A program made the position numbers and the translations under genes. A model generated the notes under the pieces. It made no database searches and had not been told where the DNA came from. It saw only the letters and a program-made list of their open reading frames with translations. DNA of 64,000 nucleotides from Armigeres subalbatus. Taxonomy: Eukaryota; Arthropoda; Insecta; Diptera; Culicidae. The stretch covers positions 16,003,085-16,067,084 of the forward strand of contig NC_085140.1 in assembly GCF_024139115.2 (NCBI RefSeq), written 5' to 3'. Below are positions 19,893 to 31,429 of this stretch, in pieces (the stretch's first letter is position 1; the number at the start of each line of letters is the position of its first letter).

Positions 19893-22492
19893 CAAATAAT
19901 TGTGTGAAAGTTCTAAATTGGAATGCCCGCTCTCTAAAGGGTAAGGAAGATGAGTCATTCAACTTCCTAACAGTTCATAATGTGCATATTGCCATTATAT
20001 CAGAAACTTATTTAGAACCAGGACTCTCCAATGATCGTCTTGACAGCGCCTGTGGTGGGGTCGCCATTGTCATCAATAGACGTATCAAACATACATTATT
20101 TTCTTCGTTCGAAACCAAAGTTTTTGAAACCTTGGGAGTTTCTGTTGAAACAAATTTTGGACAATTTTCCTTCATTGCAGCCTACTTGCCTTTTCAATGC
20201 AATGGGCAGCAAAAGAATTTGTTGAAAGCTGATCTTCAAATTCTGACTCGCAACAAATCAAAATTCTTCGTAATTGGTGACTTCAATGCCAAACACCGTT
20301 CATGGAATAATGCTCAAAGCAATTCCAATGGTAAAATTTTATTTGAAGATTGTTCTGCGGGATATTATACTATTCAATATCCCAATGGCCCAACTTGTTT
20401 TTCATCCACTCGAAATCCTTCGACAATTGATTTGGTTTTAACGGATTCAAGTCAGCTGTGTGGCCAATTGGTAACTCATGCTGACTTTGACTCTGATCAC
20501 CTTCCTGTGACGTTTGAAATCTCACAAGAAGCCATTTATAATCCAATCAGCTCTACTTTTAATTATCATAGAGCTGATTGGGATTTATATAAAACATATA
20601 TCGATAGGAATTTTGATGTTGATATTCCTCTCGATACCAAAAGTGATATTGACAATGCGCTCGTATCTTTGACAAATTTAATTGTCGAAGCCAGAGGCAT
20701 TGCAATTCCGAAATGTGAAGTTAAATTCAACTCCATTATTATTGACGACGATCTTCAGCTACTGATCCGTCTTAAAAATGTGAGAAGAAGGCAATACAAA
20801 AGAACTCGCGATCCCGCGTTGAAAGTTATTTGGCGAGATTTGCAAATGAAATTAAAAACGTTTCGCTATTCTGAGAAATACCAACTTTGAGAATAATGTC
20901 TCGAAGTTGGATCCCAGTTCGAAACCCTTTTGGAAATTAACAAAATTCTTAAAAACCTCAAAAGCCAATCCCAGCGCTTAAAGAGGAAAATAAAATTTTA
21001 TTAACAAATGGCAAAAAAGGCTCAAAAACTTGCTCAGCAGTTCGAGAGTGCCCATAATTTTAGTCTAGGTCTCACTAGTCCAATTGAGGATCAGGTTACA
21101 CGGAGCTTCGAAGACATTCTCAATCAAGATAATGTTTTGATCCTTCGGTGGGAACTAATTTGGATGAAGTGAGATCTATTACTAGAAAATTTAAAAATAT
21201 GAAAGCCCCGGGTGATGATGGTATTTTCTACATACTTATCAAAAAACTTCCTGAGAGCTCTTTATCCTTTTTGGTTAATTTATTTAACAAATGTTTTCAA
21301 TTGGCATACTTTCCAGATAAATGGAAAAACGCCAAAGTTGTTCCAACTTTGAAGCCGGACAAAAATCCAGCTGAGGCTTCTAGTTATCGACTAATCAGTT
21401 TGCTTTCTTCAATAAGCAAACTGTTTGAAAAGATTATTTTAAATAGAATGATGGTTCATATTAATGACAATTCTATTTTTGCTGATGAGCAATTTGGTTT
21501 TCGCCATGGGCATTCAACCACTCATCAGTTATTAAAAGTTACGAACTTAATTCGGCTCAACAAATCTGAAGGATATTCGACTGGAGTTGCTCTTCTTGAT
21601 ATAGAGAAAGCATTTGACAGTGTTTGGCATGAAGGTTTGATTGTAAAATTGATGAATTTTAATTTTCCTCTGTACATCATTAAACTGATCCAAAATTATT
21701 TATCAGATCGCTCGCTGCAGGTAAACTATCAGAATTCTAAATCTGATAGATTACCTGTAAGGGCTGGTGTCCCCCAAGGCAGCATACTGGGGCCCATATT
21801 GTATAACATTTTTACTTCTGACTTACCTGATTTACCACCAGGATCTTTGTTTGCAGATGACACGGGCCTCTCAGCCAAAGGGCGAAGCCTTCGTGTCATT
21901 TGTAGTAGATTGCAAAAAAGTTTGGATATTTTCTCCACTTACTTGCAAAAATGGAAAATTTCCCCGAATGCTTCCAAAACTCAGCTTATAATTTTCCCAT
22001 TTTCCCGAGAGCTTTTCATCTGAAACCTTCTAGCAGACATATTGTCACTATGAATGGGGTTCCAATTAATTGGTCTAGCAAAACTAAATATTTAGGACTT
22101 CTGCTAAAAATTAACTTTTAAAATCACATTGAAGGCCTTCAAGCCAAATGTAACAAATATATTAAGTGCCTATATCCACTTATAAACAGAAAATCAAAAC
22201 TTTGTCTTAAGAACAAACTTTTGATTTACAAACAAATTTTAGACCTGCCATGTTGTATGCTGTGCCAATATGGGCTAGTTGCTGCAATACCAGAAAGAAG
22301 GCACTCCAGAGGATTCAAAATAAAATTTTGAAAATGATTCTGAAGTTGCCTCCGTGGTATAGTACCAATGAACTTCATAGAATTTCTAATATTGAGACAT
22401 TGCAACAAATGTCCAACAAAATAATTTCCAATTTTAGACAAAAATCGTTTAACAAAAAACGATTAACTCCTTGTACCCTTAGTATAAAATAG
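19893..22492 (+). pseudogene. Juan-like ORF2 (endonuclease/RT), right-arm copy
   Basis: The better-preserved ORF2. The inversion junction removes its ATG and first codons, so the frame opens at NCVKVLNWNARSLKGKED. The endonuclease has SETYLEPG, GDFNAKHRSWN and SDHLPVTF. A frameshift near 20860 ends this frame, and after a broken stretch the RT continues at about 21150: MKAPGDDG, KPDKNPAEASSYRLIS, LLDIEKAFDSVWH, AGVPQGSILGP and the catalytic FADDT. A stop at 22022 and another frameshift precede the C-terminal MLYAVPIWASCCNTRKKALQ region. All catalytic motifs of both domains can be seen, but the frame is broken at least three times, so it is dead. Confidence 0.9.
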
Positions 22493-24018
22493 GTTAAGTT
22501 TAGTTTACGTTGAAAACATTGTAATTCCTACATGGTTCAATTCAACCAGAGGAAAAATTCTAACTGCCAGAGGCAATTGAAATGTATTAATAATAACTAA
22601 AAGCGTATCATAGCAAATAAGGATGATAGTGTTAAGAAAACACGGAACACCTAGTCTAAGAGATGAATGCATGTATTAGATAATCAGCAAATAAAATTAG
22701 TTGAAATGACTTCCCGAAGAAGAATGAATTCCCGATGAAATTTTGGAGAATTTATGGCGCAAATTAAAAAAACATAAACCTTGAGAACTCTAAAGATTTA
22801 TTCTTTGAAAATCCAAAGAATTTTTTAAACATAATGCATAGACGTCTTCCGTGGAAGTTCTAAATAATGCATCGAATAAAAAAATACTTGGAAAATTTTT
22901 AAAAATGTGATAGAATTCACAAAGAGAGTAAAAAAGTATTCCGGAAAATTTTCATTTCAAAATTCCATATTTGAAAAAAAAAATACAAAAACAAAAAATC
23001 AACGGAAATATCAAAGTGTTTCATGTGGCATTGGCTGTTTAATATCTCTTGGAAATTCAGAAGAATTTTTCTTGAAAAATTTAGAAGTCTTCTTTTTTTA
23101 TGGCTCCACATTCCAACTGGAAGTTGGTCTAATTTTCAACTTAGTATATTCTATTAGCATTTCATCAGATATAAATTGATTGCTTTAATATGTCAGCCAT
23201 TGCACGATTATATATCTTGTGTAGCAAGTACGATGGAAACCAGGGTTGTAAATATTCGGCAGCACTGGATGAAGGTGATGTTTTTTTCTATCATTTTTTT
23301 TTATTTTCTTCCTGCTTTGAAATCAACCTCACATTCCCGGAGAGGCAGAAAAGTAAACAACAGAACTCACATCACCCACAGCGCCGCGAAGATGAAATTT
23401 ACCACAGCAAAATGTACACATTCACCCAGCAAATTGAAAAAATTCACCACGCGTTTAAATGGGCCACTCACAGTCATACGGTAAGGCGCGAACTGAGCAG
23501 CATGTCAGAGCGACTTGTGAGTGGCTGAATGCGAAATAGAATGGTCGGTGTTGGAAATGATATATCGACTGCACCCAGTCACACTCAACACGGCGGCGAT
23601 GAAGGCGACAGCAGATTATACTGAGATCCATGTTTTTCACTGCATTGACTGTGAAATATTTCTACCCTGATGGAAACACTATACCTAGGGTGTCGAGAAT
23701 GTTTCCCACCCGAAAATATCCTAGACAGGAACGAGAATCGAACTCGCCATCTCCGGTTTGGCAATCCTACGCCTTTGCTCGCAAGGCTAAGTGGAGACTG
23801 AACATTTTGAAGTGTACTCCTTAAAATGTTCGAAAAACTATTTCTGGAAATAAAAAAGGAATTTCTGGTGAAGATTCGGAAGAACTTATCGAAGAAATTC
23901 ATTAGAATTGAATTAAATCATTAGAAAAAAAAATGTGAAAATATGAACAATTTCTCACGGGTTTGCTTTGAATTTCCAGACAGAATTCACATTGAATTTT
24001 TTCGGAGTTTTAAGGAAC
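22493..24018. other. Juan 3' region and duplicated flank, no gene
   Basis: Counterpart of 12612-14125. AT-rich, with the tRNA-like box on the minus strand at about 23640-23790. No coding region is supported. Confidence 0.5.
23640..23790 (-). repeat. Possible tRNA-derived SINE remnant (right-arm copy)
   Basis: Inverse copy of 12838-12990 with the same B-box-like GAGTTCGATTCTC on the minus strand. Confidence 0.35.
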
Positions 24019-24030
24019 ATTTTCGGAACT

Positions 24031-24080
24031 TTTTTTTTCTTTGTTAATGAGGTTTTCGGCCCTAGACCGGTTCACCTCAT
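24031..24080 (-). mobile_element. 50-bp non-LTR tail insertion (right-arm copy)
   Basis: Inverse copy of 12549-12599 with the same 12-bp duplication (24019-24030 and 24081-24092). Its presence in both arms shows it predates the inverted duplication. Confidence 0.85.
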
Positions 24081-24246
24081 ATTTTCGGAACTTACACTGG
24101 AGATGTTTTATTTATTTTTTTCATTAACAATTTGTAGCAAAATTTCCAAGCAAAATTTTTCAGAGAGAATCACTTTATCAGGATTGTATAAAGTAATGTC
24201 AAAGTTTTTACAGAAAATTTCTTCACTGGATTTTTCCTGAATATCC

Positions 24247-27229
24247 ACAAGAAATTCTTTCGATTTTTTTTATTGGATTATTGTAAAAACATGAACATTT
24301 TTCAAAATTGTAGCTGCAGTCCGCTGATGCAAAAGTGTCGGCGGCGTGACGCCAAAAACCATCGGCGGCGGAATTTTTTAAAATATTTTTCCATTTTTCC
24401 TTTTCATTTTTTTTTTTGTGGAAATTGAGACTGAATCGCAACCTGTTTTTACGGTTATTTTTTTTATGGAAATAGGATCTAAGACTAAGATGGTCAAATA
24501 ACGCAGATATGCATCGGTGTTGCGACCGACGCTGCGTTACCGGTTTTTCTCGATGCACACCTACGTCTTTTTAACGCTGAGTTGAAAAGACGCTACGTGG
24601 GCATCGACCCTAAGATGCGCTTTGCGTTTAATGATTAAATCATTAAATTTTAATTATTTGTACTTTTTACACCGTTATTGTTATTCACCAAAAATTTTTC
24701 GTGTAAAAAAACCACGTGGTTCAAGAGTAACACCCCCTCTCTCCATGTGGCTTATCATGGTCATTTTACAAACCCCCCCCCTTCTCCCATATATGACCAC
24801 GTGGTTTCTGGACGGCCCCTTATTCGCCACGCACAGTAGCGTCTAAAGCCATTCAACGGTAGAAAGTTATACTTTCTCGCTAGATTCGGATAATCGTTTG
24901 ATTTCAGATACCTATTAATTTAACGCATAACTGAAAATAAAGCAAACATTTTCTGATGAATCTACTTTATTGGATATGAGAAAACTGCTAAAACATTTAA
25001 TGATTGAAAGTGAAAGTTTCTCGCAATGTTGCAAATTCTCAACAAGGTTTCAAGAAGCGTAAACCGCTCTTCTCTAAACCTCCATTTGAAATGGAAAAGA
25101 ATTGGTTTCAGACGAAATTTCTAGTGATATAAAATTAAATGGCTATGATTGCCTCGTTAGCGATCCCAACGGCATCAATGATGGCCGTCGGCGAAGGCTG
25201 CTGTAGAAAATTGATTAGTCGTGGTAGCTGCTGCAGGCTGCAGCCATTTGGCGGTACGTAGAGAAATTTTCTCTTCAGTTTCGGATAATCGCTTAGTTGC
25301 TGTCAGTGGTTGTAAAGGCGCATCAAGACGCGTACATCGCGTCCTTTCATGATCCCCATTTTGATTGGAAGATAGTTGATTTGAGACGAATTATCTCTTC
25401 AAATTGAAAGTAGCTATTATGGCGTCGGTAGCGGTCCCAGTAGCATCAGAGTTGTACGTCGACGGTGGTTGCTGCAGAAATATTTTTTGCCGCGCTATCG
25501 TCTGCAACCATCCAGCAGTATAAAGAGAAATCTTTTCGCAAATTCAAGCATCAAATTCAAACACGGCAAATCAAACCCTTCTTTGTATAGTAATGGTGCT
25601 GACAAAGGCCCGATTATTTGCGTCTTTGCAATTACTAACAGCATGCGAGCAACGATTTCACTTGAGTGATGTTCCTACTAACGACGAGTTTTCTGCAGCA
25701 ATTACCGCCGATGGATGAATTTTCACTTTGCTGGACATTTTCGGTAAAACAAATTCTCTTCTATGTATAGGTAATGGTGGGCCTAACAAACGACCGAATG
25801 ATTTTAATTGTACCACGAACCCCATCCGATGATTTGTTACTACGGACGCCGGCTGGTGCACGCTCTGTAAAATCTCGAGATCTCGTAAATGACGCGCTAC
25901 TGCTGCTGCTGCCCCCACAGACACCACCGAACACCAACGCCATCGAGCTGTTGTTACTAGATCGTTACCAGATGGTCCACGATCCAGCTGGTCCACTTGT
26001 CGTGAAATCTCGAACGAAAATGAAGCATGCGCGCAAGATACGGCTCTATGCACAGAGAAAATGAAGCGATGGGCATGGGCCAAAAGGTGCGTACCTTACA
26101 TCAATCTGATGTTCGTGTTGGGGATGCATAAACGGAATTGGTTGGTTCTAAAAATTTTACCAGGCGTGAAAGAATCTTTTTTTTTTTCAATAGTTTGACG
26201 TTGACGTTTTAATACATTTAGCGAATTGGTGGAAAGTTTGCAAATTGATCTTTAAAATCCATCGAAAGATAAAGTCACTATTAACGTTTGAAATCTTACA
26301 TGTTTTCGTGACGGTCCCCAATTTGGAAATTATCATTTTGCACCCTGTATCCGAGGCTTCCCTTAGGTCGAAAATAAGAGAAAATGGGGTAAAATAGGCC
26401 ATTTATTGTTTTTTTTTCGTGCCGTCCGGTCTGTGAAACTACATTCTATTCTCTGGAAAATTTTACATAGAACAAGCCTTTTTTTTGTTGATTTTCGGAA
26501 ACTCCTGATGAATAATTTACAATAATGTGGGGTATCGGAGTATAATATGCGATGCATAAAACTATCTCTATTCAATTATCCAGTAATTTTTATTTGAGAA
26601 AATGTATTGTTTTCAAATTTGTCTGCATTCTTTCGCGTTTCTGGTACTTTTTTCCCACTGTGGCATTGTATTGAAATCTTACAATTTTGTATTATGTTAA
26701 TACAGAAGTAAAAAGGGTTCATTTGTTTGTATTAAATATATATTATAGAATTGTATTTGCCAAGATTTTATACAATAATTGTGAGATTTGTTTTTCGGGT
26801 GTTAGCCATGTAAATAAAATTCAGTCACTTCTAGGTGATTTAATCATTCCGATACACCCCCAACAGAAAACACGCGGCTTTCATATCAAGCCGGTGCATT
26901 GCATTCTCCTTCCACGCTCCACTGCTTCTTATTCTCTTTCAGTCTCTATGCACCGTGCGCGAATCTCACTCTCTTTCCGCACCCTCGAAATTATGCTCGC
27001 GTTTCGCGTAACTCGTGGTGCCAACCATCTACATGTAGAATAGAGTGGAAAGTACTCACCATGCATAGAATGACTGCTGGACGAGTAGTCGAGAAAAAAA
27101 CGTCACGTCGTCTAGTTCCGTTCATTGTGGAGCTACGCGGAATTGTTCTGGCTTGAACCCCTGAACATTAGTTTTCCCCATACTGATTTTTTTTGGTAAT
27201 TGAAATTTTCCTTCAATTTTCGCTTCTAT
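24247..27229. other. Intergenic region, no clear gene
   Basis: There are no convincing coding regions. From about 24840 to 25660 three weakly similar stretches repeat motifs such as TTCGGATAATCG and TTTCAGACGAAATTTC, suggesting a decayed tandem repeat with a period near 280 bp. A CCACGTGG pair with C-rich runs lies at 24710-24810. From 26850 GC content rises towards the host exon. Confidence 0.4.
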
Positions 27230-28020
27230 ATTCAGCGTTCGGACGGTGGATATTCGCGTACTCGTTCGGTAGTGTGTTCAGAGTCTGTTTACATCGTGTT
27301 TGCACCGCGGAGGAAAACGAGAGTGGTTTGGCGATAGATCAAAGAAGGTGTTTCGCGTCATAGTGGAAGGCTAAAATGAGGGGCTGGTTATCTAAGATGA
27401 GTTTTCAAGTGATTGATTGAGCGGTGAGGGAAGGTTGAATGGGTTTTTAAATCGTTCAGATTTGGCTGAAGTGATGTGGAAAAGGTAGATGGGGATCCGA
27501 TTAGAAGATAAGTGAGCCCTTCATCGGTTAAATTTGTTCACTTTGGGGTGTTTGTCGATAATGTAATTGTGGCGGGTTTGTTGTCGGCTTCGCAAACCAC
27601 CGCCGCAAAGTATTCAACAACAGGAAGAAGAAGGTGAGCTGATTGGAGGATAGCCAAGGCGATTAACCCGAATGCAATTTTGATCGGCTGAATACGGGAA
27701 TAAAATGGAAAATAAATAAATTTTTATCGTGTGTATCGCGGCAAGTGAATGTGCTTCTACAAACAGAGAAGAAATCGTGGAATACAACAGCAGGAGGTGC
27801 AAGGTTGATTATAAATTGCACATTGCGAGGTGAGGAAGTGCACTAAATAAGGCGAAGTGGGCTACAAAAAATATTGTAAAGTGCAGCTGGCGATACGCAA
27901 AAGTGCGCGTACGCACACGTGAACACAGCGTATAGTGTTCGGGGGAAGCGGGCGCGCGTAGGGTGTCCATTCCAAGTACGTCTTCGTTGGGGACACTGCC
28001 ACCGGAAGAACCGAAAGGAT
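27230..28020 (+). promoter_or_regulatory. Putative promoter and 5' untranslated region of the host gene
   Basis: Low-repeat, moderately GC-rich DNA directly upstream of the coding exon at 28021. It has no transposon motif and several candidate initiator-like TCAG motifs (for example near 27280), but no TATA box that fixes a start site. The transcription start and any upstream intron cannot be set from sequence alone. Confidence 0.4.
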
Positions 28021-28201
28021 ATGGCCAGCACGCCCAACTCAATCGAGGTGCAGATCGATAATTTCCTGGAGCAATTCAAGCGCAGCGCCTCGAAGGCAAT
28101 GGAGGGCGACTGGTCATCGTCGTCTTCGACGACAGCAGTCACAACACCACAGTCGGCCGGATCGGGCTCCAAGATACGGAACATTTTCAGCGAACACGAA
28201 G
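28021..28201 (+). CDS. First coding exon of an unidentified host gene
   Basis: The ATG at 28021 (context GGATATGGCC) opens a frame of 60 codons plus one base, ending at AAG/GTGAGT, a perfect insect splice donor. The peptide starts MASTPNSIEVQIDNFLEQFK, continues with a helical basic stretch (RSASKAMEGDW), then a low-complexity Ser/Thr run and GSKIRNIFSEHE. Codon use is GC-rich at third positions, unlike all surrounding repeats, which is typical of a conserved mosquito gene. The N-terminal part looks amphipathic and could form a coiled coil. The rest of the protein must be encoded downstream; no exon in this window could be joined to it with confidence, as expected from long mosquito introns. 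The gene was not recognised and no function is assigned. Confidence 0.75.
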
Positions 28202-29504
28202 GTGAGTGAACGCGCACGCGGTGCATTCGACGACGATGATGGTGATGAGTGTTCTTTCCGTTCAGCATGGGGGTGGCTGGTTGAATGACTCATGTGAAGT
28301 GGAAAAACAAAAGGGGAATCGGAATAGCATAGAGGTAAAGTAAAAAAAGAGAGAGAGAAATAGGACATCAAGTAGACAAGATGGGTGGAAGTGGAAGTAG
28401 CAAAGCAACAGACAAGCGGACGGGTATCGATTTTCCCACGAACAACGAGTTGTATTGTTGTTTCTCGACATAGTAAACTCGCACGGTGCTGGTACAATTG
28501 CGGCATTATCAGTATTGTTTGAAGGTGCTTTTATCTGTTTGCGCAAAGATACCGGCGTGTCCGTGGTCGTGCAGCGGAAAGCTGCGAAAACAGCAGGAGA
28601 GGCCTGTGCGCCAATTTTACGGAAATAAGCTGACACGAGCGCTGTATGCTGCCTTCTTCGATACCTCCGCGAATGAATGACGGAGTGAGTGACATCATTC
28701 AAGTTGGGGCATTACGAAGAATTGTGGCTCGGGGGTGTCCACCGCGAATAAGTAGAGCAAAAATAAGCAGTGAGCATTAGAGGGAAGCAGAAGTGCCATT
28801 TGAGTCTTTGTTTGTCAATTGAAGTAGGTGACAGACACAATTGGATTTTATGTAAGTGGTCGGTTGGTACTCGTGATTTTTCTGGGTTTCTTTGCTTGGC
28901 CGCTTGGGCGAGTAGGTTGGACTAGAAGCAAGATAAAGCAATAAAATGATAATCGTGCCTGGTACATAATTAAACTGTCTCAGGAATGTTATTTCAAACG
29001 ATTTGAATGAAATGTTCAAGAGAAAAATACCAAGCAATAAAGTTGATAGCATAAATAGCAGTTTGAGTACTAAAGTTCTGTTATCTGTGAATTAGTGTGA
29101 ATTTAAATTTCACAGATACGCATTACAAATAATAAGAGATAGGGTGTTTGAGAGCTGGTCCTCTGTTTCTGATGTGGACTGTATATTTTTGGATTTGGAT
29201 AGTGATCTGTGGCGGCTGAGGTGGACATAAAGTCTTTTGGACTTGGGTGGGCGGTTGAAGCCTTACTTCTGTCTGTTTTTGGTGCGTTTCTTCGGGGGTT
29301 TTGGTTCACAGCAATATTTCTTTTAGGGCTCCCTCAGACCTAAGCGATTTCATCGCCGCGACGACGATGGGTCGTTGCAGGCAATGTTCTGTTTACGCTT
29401 CCACACCAACGTCGACAGAAACGCTGTTGCCAAGCGATAAAGCGATAGATTCATTGACACATTACACAGTTACATTGGCTTTTCAAACAACACCTTATTT
29501 ACAT
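28202..29504 (+). other. Start of a putative long intron
   Basis: Begins with the donor GTGAGT. It has no repeats with defined ends and no second exon with clear splice sites. Open frames on the minus strand (28114-28702) are shadows of this GC-rich stretch. Confidence 0.5.
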
Positions 29505-29650
29505 AAAATACACCACTTGATTGTACCTTTGACAGATACGTTTTTCGACCTCAACTGTAAAGTCGAGTCAAGTACGAGATACTGAAGACAGCCTTACTGT
29601 CGAGGTCCAAATACGTATCTGTCAAAGGTACAACAAGTGGTGGAATTAAA
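29505..29650. mobile_element. Foldback MITE, same family as 11981-12270
   Basis: The arms starting ACCACTTGATTGTACC and ending GGTACAACAAGTGGTGG fold back on each other and share CAGATACG, TTCGACCTCAAC and AGTCAAGTACGAGA motifs with the Juan-ORF1 MITE. It is shorter, as the distal ends are lost. Confidence 0.75.
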
Positions 29651-29828
29651 TGGAATTGAACGAACTTGTCTAAAAATCTCAAAAGTAGTGGACGTCATAT
29701 TTAAATCAACCCTAATATTAAAGCGAATTAAAATTACATCAACGTGATTTTTTCGGGAAAATAATAAAGGGGATAGATATCCTTATGGAAGAACACCGGC
29801 GAAAATAGTAAATTTTCTGAATAAACGG

Positions 29829-30210
29829 CGCGGTGTTTCTTATAACATTTCTAAAAATCCTAGCGTAGTGAATCAAATTCTAAATCAATATCTGATCCCA
29901 TGCGGTTCTATGAATCAAGGAAAAAATATGATTTGGAATTCTTCCACTTAGCGGCGCTAGTGTATATGATCCTATAACAGTTTGGTTCGATATCTCGGGA
30001 TCTATGGTATTTAGGAAGTTGCCTTTTTTACAAAGTTCTTCGAGGATTGGAAATCAATATGTTAAAAAACTGTTTAGTTCAGAATTCATCCGCAAGGCGG
30101 CGCTACTGTATATGAGAGATCGGTTTGGTTCGATATCTCGGGATCGCATATATTCTATAAAACCAACGGAATTTGGTTACTTTTTGGCCTGCAATAAGCC
30201 TGTTTGATGC
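29829..30210 (+). repeat. Degenerate tandem repeat, ~146-bp unit
   Basis: GCGGCGCTAGTGTATATGA at 29951 and GCGGCGCTACTGTATATGA at 30097 are each followed by GTTTGGTTCGATATCTCGGG, giving a 146-bp period. A weaker third unit may begin near 29829. Confidence 0.65.
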
Positions 30211-30528
30211 TGAATAAAATACTAATGGTCATATAAAGGGTTTAACTTATATTCGTGTTACAGACAAATGGACGCAACACAGATTTCCTAAAATGATCAA
30301 AAAAGCACAAATTTACTGAGTAGAACGTATTAAACCAAAGAAGAGAAGAGTAGAACAGATTCAATTAGCGTCATGTTGTGACATTAACGAAATGGAAGTT
30401 CATTTAGTTGACATTTCATTAAGATTTCTTTCATAATTATAAAAAGGTATTGTGGCAAGGAGTTGTTCAACACACTACTCATCTCACACGTTATGACACG
30501 TTATGGTTAAATCTATAATTTGCTTCTA

Positions 30529-30930
30529 CAGTAATATCCCGATTTTATCACCCCCTGGTGAATTTTGGGGTGATAAAACAGGGTATGTGACAAAATTGGA
30601 AAAAAAAATCATTTTTTTAATTCATTCCACAAATATGAATCATTTTATGCATTGGAAAGGCCAAATTCGTGACCATTCCCCGTTATTTCTTGTCGAAATT
30701 GCTTACAGAATATTTCTCAGGTACTCAGAAGTTGTTCGTAATGAACTACAGGCGGTGAAAGTTATTTCATGAAAATCAATGTTATTTTTGGTATTATTTA
30801 CGAAAATAAAAAGAATGATTTTTTTTTTGGGGTGACAAAATCGGGTCGAAAACGTGACAAAATCGGGACGTGATAAAATCGGGTCGAAAATATGATAAAA
30901 TCGGGGAGTGACAAAATCGGGTCAACACTG
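30529..30930. mobile_element. TA-flanked MITE with clustered terminal motifs
   Basis: The left end CAGTAATATCCCGATTTTAT and the right end, reverse-complemented, CAGTGTTGACCCGATTTTGT are imperfect inverted repeats. TA lies outside each (30527-30528 and 30931-30932), as in Tc1/mariner/pogo elements. The right 100 bp contain five spaced copies of GTGAYAAAATCGGG, the same motif as in the inverted repeat. There is no transposase. Confidence 0.82.
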
Positions 30931-31429
30931 TATAATGTAGTAATGTTAAAATTGTAAATTTTGAATCCCTTCCCTTCTCACTGCGTAACGCTTTTTAGAT
31001 GATAGATGATTTTTTCTTGAATTAGGCGCAACGTTAAGACATAACCCTCCCCCTTAAAATGTTATGTAATTTTTGTTCGTCACCAAATACAATTAAAGAG
31101 GCATTACTGAGTAACTCAGATGGAAATTGAAAAAGAAGAAGTTTACCAAAGCATTTGATTAATCCCCCTAGCGGTAATGTTGTCTTTCTCGTACATTATA
31201 AGAAAATGTATTTTGGCCATAACTTTTGAGCCCATAGTCCGATCCAGCCTATTTTTAATAGGGAACAATGGAACAACGTTCTCTGACGAATGAATCTTGT
31301 TGTGAGTAATCGGTTTAGAGTGAGTGCCTGAAAAGAGTTTAGATCATTTTTGCTCACACACATACAGACATTCACACATACATATACACATACATCACCT
31401 CAATACGTCGAATTGAGTCGATCGGTATA

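Larger units (their letters stand above)
19893..24246 (+). repeat. Right arm of the large inverted duplication
   Basis: Inverse copy of 12387-18833. It starts inside ORF2 codon 3 and runs through the Juan 3' region into ~1.7 kb of flank. It is uninterrupted, unlike the left arm. Homology stops at CCTGAATATCC (24246). Confidence 0.9.

Noticed and set aside
11463..24246. Two independent Juan insertions in opposite directions
   Set aside because: Both arms share the same 1.7 kb of flank and the same 51-bp micro-insertion, so they derive from one insertion by duplication.
28114..28702. Minus-strand frames of 130-146 codons opposite the host exon
   Set aside because: Shadows of the GC-rich exon and its intron start; the plus strand has the ATG, good codon use and consensus donor.
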